From NCBI RefSeq assembly GCF_029633865.1, contig NC_079213.1:85380303-85444302 (forward strand): a stretch of 64,000 bases of DNA, written 5' to 3'. The translations under genes and the position numbers were made by a program. The stretch comes from Lampris incognitus. Lineage: Eukaryota; Chordata; Actinopteri; Lampriformes; Lampridae. The notes under the pieces are model-generated. The model had not been told where the DNA came from. It worked only from the letters and a program-made list of their open reading frames with translations, and made no database searches. Shown here one piece after another: positions 21,188 to 64,000 of the stretch; within the stretch, counting starts at the first letter, position 1; each line of letters starts with the position of its first letter.

Positions 21188-21222
<35 letters not shown>

Positions 21223-21590
21223 GATACAACTTTTTGCATAGTTTTGTACTGTAGAGTTAAAACATTTAAAACATCTTTGCTGTTTGTTGCTGATATTTTG
21301 TATGTGTTTGGATTTCACCATAATTACCTGCAGTTTCTGATATGACTCAAGTATGACTGCCTGTTGAGGCGTATTCCTCTCTGGGTTGTTTAGTAGTGGT
21401 CTGTCCCAGTGAGTGAATTCCACACCCATTTCCCTTATTTCTGACGCCAACGTTTCTTCACTGCTGTACCCTTACGATCTGTCCCAAACAGAATGAAAGC
21501 TGGGCCTTTTGTAAAGAAATTTTGTACTAATGCTAGTAATTGGAGTGAGTGGATGTGTTCATGTCATATAAAAAGAGGGTAGTTCCGTCC

Positions 21591-21596
21591 AATAAA
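21591..21596 (+). terminator. candidate poly(A) signal of calreticulin
   Basis: AATAAA followed by a G/T-rich stretch about 25 bases on. Only about 390 bases then remain before the eps15 start codon. Confidence 0.5.
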
Positions 21597-21620
21597 TGCA
21601 ATCAGATGGAAATGGTGAAG

Positions 21621-21986
21621 GTTTTTCTGTGACTTTTTTTGGGGTTATTTTACAGTATAACATTTATTTTGGTTGCAATACAGGGCAGTGAAATTAACTT
21701 CATTCTTGGCCCTAGGAGTCTTGTTTGCCCACTTATGGTAATCATAGTAATTATCAAGATTGTTTGATAAATTTCTGATGCTCACTCAGCAATATGTTAG
21801 AAATTGGCGGTAGCAGAAATATTACGATATTACTTTCAAAGCAATTTCATCACAGACAACCTATCTGCATTCCGGTCATTGATTTCCATCTGATCCCAGT
21901 CCACATGCTCCAGTGCCGGGTTTTGTAGCGACCTCTATGTGTCTATCGTAGCAGCACAGAATGAGGGCAGTGGGAACAGAAACACT
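21621..21986 (+). promoter_or_regulatory. eps15 upstream region and 5' UTR
   Basis: A compact interval between the calreticulin poly(A) signal and the eps15 ATG. No TATA box is seen. The core promoter position is inferred from location only. Confidence 0.4.
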
Positions 21987-59235
<37,249 letters not shown>

Positions 59236-59278
59236 GTAAGTCCATTCATTTATTTATTTTTTTAAATATTTTTTTATG

Positions 59279-59715
59279 GGGCGCCCGGGTGGCGTGGCGA
59301 TCTATTCCATTGCCTACCAACACGGGGCTCGATGGTTGGAATCCCCGTGTTATCTCTGGCTTGGTTGGGCGTTCCTACAAACATAATTGGCCGTATCTGC
59401 GGGTGGGAAGCTGGATGTGGGTATGTGTCCTGGTCGCTGCACTAGTGCCTCCTCTGGTCGGTCGGGGTGCCTGTTGGGGGGGGGGGGGACTGGGGAATAG
59501 CATGATCTTCCCACGCGCTACGTCCCCCCGGCGAAACTCCTCACTGTCAGGTGAAAAGAAGCAGCTGGCGACTCCACATGTATCGGAGGAGGCATGCGGT
59601 ACTTTGTAGCCCTCCCTGGATTGGCGATTGGCAGAGGGGGAGGGAGCAGAGATTGGGATGGCTCGGAAGAGTGGGGTAATTGGCCGGATACACCAGGAGA
59701 GAAAAGGGGGGGGGG
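59279..59715 (+). mobile_element. tRNA-derived SINE, family A, full length
   Basis: Begins GGGGCGCCCGGGTGGCGTGG just after the exon 18 donor (59236) and ends in GAGAAAAGG with a G-run. The target duplication is not clear. Confidence 0.85.
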
Positions 59716-60905
59716 TTTCTATTGGTGAAAAGCATAAGCAAATAATAAACACAATGCCAGGTTCACAGGTCACCATTTTTTTTATTTTATTTTCCCTACC
59801 AAACCCCTGCACATCAACAACACACAATAAAAAGAAAAAAAAAAGATAAAATAATAAAAAATAATAAAAAGGGGACGACACCGATAACCAATGAGGACCA
59901 GTACAATAGTACTAACAATGGCATGAATAAGTAGATGGCCAGGAAAAAAATGGAAAAGAGAATTAAATGAAGTAAAATAGAAATAAAAAAAAGCTCTGAT
60001 TCAACTTGTTTATATTTGGCCATGGGGTTAAGGAATACATTGATTATGGATCCGCTACAGGCCAATAATATGTGAAAACATAGGTAATCAGTGAGGAGGA
60101 AGAACAGACACAGCCATTAAAAACATAAAAAAATGATGGCAATTTTTTAGAAAGCACTCGCTAGCCCCTCTGAGTGTAAACTTTATCTTTTCTATATGCA
60201 AAAACGATATCCCATCTTCCAACCAGGCAGAGAATTGGGAGGGAGGGGGAGGTGGGCCATTTTCAGGTTAGGAGTATTCTTCCCTTGGCTAAAAATGTTG
60301 CGAAACCAATCATGTAAACCTTGTTGGAATTGCAAGGGTGCGGCTCTACTGGCACCCCAAAAATGGCCAGTAACAGGCAAGGCTGTAAACTGTTATTCAG
60401 CAATGTCGAGAATACATTGAAAATCGAAGACCGATATGTTCCAAGCTTTGGGCAAGACCAGAACATATATGTGAGAGGTCTGCCCGTAGACTGTCGTAAC
60501 AAACACATATGGGATGGGAATCGGTAAATTTCTTGCAGTTTAGATTTACTGAAGTGGGCTCTGTGCACCACCTTTAGCTGAATTGAGCACAGGATGATGA
60601 AGAATTCCCCCTATCTAATGCTACCTCTGACCAGTCCCCTGCCAGTTCCATTCCCAGTTTCCCCTTCCATCTGAACTTTGACTTGGAGACTGTGTCACTG
60701 TAGTGTTTTGATAAATTTCAGATATAAGCCCCCTGTGAGTAGGAGATAGCTTAAAAAGGCTCTCCCATAACGATTCTTGAAGGGGCCTGGAAAAGGAATC
60801 AAACTTTGTATGTACGAAGTGACGGACCTGATGGAACAAATTTGAATGTGGCAGACTAAATATAAGACATAAAAAGTCAAAGCTAGAAAAAGTATCACCA
60901 TCATA

Positions 60906-61313
60906 TTCTGTTGCCTATCAACCCGGGCATTGCCGGATCAAATCTCTGTATTACCTCCGGCTTGGTCAGGTGTCCCTACAGGGAAGCTGGGAAGCTGGAT
61001 GTGGGTATGTGCCCTGGTCGCTGCACTAGCACCTCCTCTGGTCGGTTGGGGTGCCTGTTTAGGGGGGAGGGGGAACTGGGGGGAATAGTGTGATCCTCCT
61101 GCGCGCTGCGTCCCCCTGGCGAAACTCCTCACTGTCAGGTGGAAAGAAGCGGCTGGCGACTCCACATGTATCGGAGGAGACATGGTAGTCTGCAGCCCTC
61201 CCTGAATTGGCAGAGGGGGTGGAGCATTGACTGGGACAGCTCAGAAGGGTGTGGTAATTGGCCGGATACAATTGGGGAGAAAAAGGGAGAAAAAAAAAAC
61301 CAACAAAAAAAAC
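60906..61313 (+). mobile_element. tRNA-derived SINE, family A, slightly 5'-truncated, with TSD
   Basis: Target duplication CACCATCATA (60896-60905 and 61314-61323). Inserted into the L1 remnant. Confidence 0.9.
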
Positions 61314-63258
61314 CACCATCATAGAGGTCTTTGAAATGACTGATACCCAATCTGCCCCAGAGAGTTAAAGGTTGAGTCCAAAGTGGAGGGAGTAAATAAG
61401 TGGTTATTGTTAATAGACCCCAGACTCGATGCTGAGGAAAACTTGAAGTGACAGTGGAACGATATCCATATCTTTAAAGTGGACAGCACCAAACAGTTTG
61501 AGGAGTGGCAGGAGGGCGATAGAGGGAGAGAGAATTAAATCAGAGCAGACAGGGAGGATGAATGACATGATTGCGCCTCTAGGCTACACCAATTAGTCTC
61601 AGGGGTTTTTAACCAGTAAATAAGTTTTTGTATGTCGGCAGCCCGGTAATAGTGCATAAAATTAGGGCTTGCGAGACCACCCCAGTTCCTTGTTCCTTGT
61701 CTCTGTAAAATAGCTTTACTGATTCGAGGAACCCCCCCCCCCCAATAAATATTGTGATTGCCTGATCCAATGTGCAAAAACAAGACTTAGTTAGAAATAA
61801 AGGAAGGCATTGAAAAACATAGAAACTTGGGTAAGATGTTCATCTTAATGCATTAAATTTTGCCTGAGAGTGAAAGGGGTAGACTGCTCTAACACGGAAA
61901 GTCTGACGTTATGTTGGCCACTAGTGTGCGGGTAATCATGATACTCAGATATTTAAAGCCCGGCTTAGACAAATGAAAAGGAATTGAAAACTGTTTGATT
62001 TTTTTTGAGCCAAAGTATTGATTGGGAAACATTCACATTTCTGAAAATTTAGTTTGTAACCTGAAAAGGGTCCCTTAGGATGGATTCAATTCGGGGGACG
62101 GAAGACACCGGGTTTATTATATAGAGCAAAAGATGATCTGCATAAACGGATACCCTATGCTCAACACCATAGCATAGGGTTGCACCATAGCACCATACCT
62201 TGAAAATGGGGTGAAGCCTTGAGTGCTATAGAGAACAGTTCAATTGCTATGGCGAAGAGTAGCGGGGGATAATGGGTATCTCTAGCATGTTCCCCTAGAT
62301 AGTGGAAAGTATGGGGAGTGCATAAAGTTGGTAGTGACACAGGCCAAGGGGGAGGAGTAGAGCAGCCTAATCCATGAAATAAGTGTGTCACCAAATCCAA
62401 ATTTTTGTAAAACTGTAAATAAATACTCCCACTCTACATGGTCAGAGGCCTTCTGTGCATCTACAGAGACAATGACTTCAATAAGGAGAGAAGACTCTAA
62501 GACATCTAAGACTCTTTGGATATTGGAAAATGAATGTCAACCCCTGATAAAGCTAGTCTGATCCTCAGAAATAATCTGAGGAAGAATGTCTTCAAGGCAT
62601 CTGGCTATCACTGCACTCTGTGGGGTCCTTGTCCCTTTTAAGTAAGAGTGAAATGGCTGCTTGATTTAGTGTATGGGGCAGAGTTTCATTCTCCAGTGAG
62701 TCGTTAAAGCCACAAAATGTCTTATAAAACACTTTCCTGTAGCCATCTGGGCCTGGCTACATAGATTTATTAGCCTCTATAATCTCGCCTATTTGAAAAG
62801 GCCTGTCCAGTTCACCGGCCAACCCTGAGTCAATGGTGGGGAACTCTAAATCATTAAGAAAATTGTCCACAGTGCTTCTGTCAGAGGGAGGCTCAGATTT
62901 ATAGAAGGTGTAAAAGGTCTCAAAGACCTTGTTTTCATCTTGGGGGTTGAAAACAAGATTATTTGACCCATTTAATCTGAGGTATCAGTCGAAAAGCTGC
63001 TTGGCACTTAAGCTAACGTGCAAGTAGTTGACTAATCTTGTCTCCGTATTCATATGACAGACCACGAGAGTGTAAAAACAAGCGTTCCGCCGTTTTGGTG
63101 GATAATAAGTTAATTTCAGACTGTAGATCTAATCTGTTTTTTTTTATACAGCTCTGGAGAAGGGTCTGTAGTATATTGTGTGTCAAGCTTGAGAACAGAG
63201 TTGGTAAGACCTTGCAACCATTTTTTTCTGATTACTATTTTTGCTTTGGGGGTTAGTA

Positions 63259-63510
63259 AGGTGGCGACAGGCATGGGTGCAAGTCCATGACTACTGGGGA
63301 TCGCATCCAGCGCTTTACCTGTGCCCCCATCCATAAGGTTAGTGGTTGTGTCAGGAAAGGCATCCAATGTAAAATTTTGCCAAATCAGTATGCGGATTGA
63401 CAAGACCACACCGGATCGGTGGAGGCCACCATTGGTGCTGTGCCCTCACAGCGTACTGATGGAAACTATAAAATTCGCTGTGGTGACCCCTGAAAGACAG
63501 GAAACATGAC
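63259..63510 (+). mobile_element. RTE-dependent SINE/LINE 3' end
   Basis: GTGTCAGGAAAGGCATCCAA, then GCCAAATCAGTATGCGGATT and CGCTGTGGTGACCCCTGAAAG, the end shared by fish RTE elements and their SINEs. It interrupts the L1 endonuclease region. Confidence 0.65.
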
Positions 63511-63835
63511 AAAAGAAGAAAATGATTCTTGTGAGATGTATGAGAAATAATTTCGCCATCTCCCAGAATAGCAGAGAGTAGCAAGACATCAGGATTCCAG
63601 AGAGGGTATTCCTTTCTATCAGGCTAAAGGAATATCCAACTGTAAGGAAGCATGATCTGAGGTCACGATAGCCAAATAGTCAGCTGATTAGAGAGAGCCC
63701 ATGAGGGCTCTGTCAATAAGAAAAATAGTCTATCTGGGAGAAAGTAATGAACATGTGGAGAAAAAAAAAAGAATGATTTTGAAAGTGGATTTAAGAATCT
63801 CCAGGGGTCCACACACCCATTCTCTCCCATGAAGG

Positions 63836-64000
63836 TCAAGTCAAGTCAGTTTTATTTGTATAGCCCAATGTCACAAATTAAATCAAATTAATTAAAATTT
63901 AATTAAAGGTAGACAGAGAACTGGACATTTTGGAAGGAGTTATACATTTTTGGCTAGAGTGGCCCAGAACAGGGTTCAGGATGCATATTCAGGTTTGGGA
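63836..64000 (+). repeat. LINE/SINE tail fragment and unassigned end of window
   Basis: GTCAAGTCAGTTTTATTTGTATAGCCC (63838-63870) is the common fish LINE-tail motif. The last 110 bases are not assigned. Confidence 0.45.

Larger units (their letters stand above)
20092..21620 (+). other. calreticulin 3' UTR
   Basis: Follows the TAA. It holds an insertion of inverted repeats and a SINE (20621-21072) and an (AT)n run (21188-21220). The likely end is after AATAAA at 21591. Confidence 0.5.
60140..63835 (-). mobile_element. antisense L1-clade LINE ORF2 remnant
   Basis: Read on the minus strand from 63835 down: endonuclease (DYLAIVTSDHASLQLDIP near 63640), reverse transcriptase (VDAQKASDHVEWEY near 62450; PLLFAIAIELFSIAL near 62230) and the C-terminal part (VHRAHFSKSKLQEIY, MFWSCPKLGTY near 60480-60570). 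Many stops and frameshifts. The order and motifs fit fish L1 (Swimmer-like) elements. Two SINEs sit inside. It fills the visible part of eps15 intron 18. Confidence 0.8.

Overview
The window comes from a teleost fish nuclear genome. It holds three intron-containing protein genes, all on the + strand, with GT-AG introns, and large amounts of transposon sequence typical of ray-finned fish: tRNA-derived SINEs, Tc1, hAT, RTE and L1-type LINEs, Penelope-like and Ty3/Gypsy elements. There is no sign of prokaryotic or plasmid sequence. The species cannot be named from the sequence alone.

Layout. 1-4450: a nearly complete Ty3/Gypsy (CsRn1-type) LTR retrotransposon on the - strand, inserted into a Penelope-like element whose remains (4451-4790) include a hammerhead-ribozyme core. 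5088-11251: a six-exon torsin AAA+ ATPase gene, closest to torsin-3A (364 aa). 11252-13728: torsin 3' UTR, a MITE, and a calreticulin promoter carrying an exact ER-stress response element. 13729-20091: a nine-exon calreticulin gene (415 aa, ending KDEL). 21987-59235 and beyond: the first 18 coding exons (about 756 residues) of an Eps15-type endocytic adaptor with three EH domains. Its C-terminal DPF/UIM region lies beyond the window. 59236-64000: intronic sequence made mostly of a decayed antisense L1-clade LINE.

The exon phases of all three genes were checked codon by codon and join without a frame break. The torsin and calreticulin products both act in the ER lumen (nuclear envelope/ER ATPase and lectin chaperone). 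Eps15 acts at clathrin-coated pits and endosomes. The calreticulin-Eps15 pairing mirrors the human CALR3-EPS15L1 neighbourhood, which suggests an ancient duplicated block.

Most of the remaining DNA is transposon inside transposon. Many insertions can be delimited exactly from target-site duplications: one tRNA-SINE family with 11 copies, two hAT-type nests in eps15 introns, a non-autonomous hAT that still carries a BED-finger exon with a splice donor, a THAP-finger MITE inside a SINE, and an RTE insertion of only 54 bp. Points of possible functional interest are a possible alternative start in eps15 that reads in frame into exon 13, a (GT)18 tract placed directly at a 3' splice site, the ERSE, and the hammerhead core.
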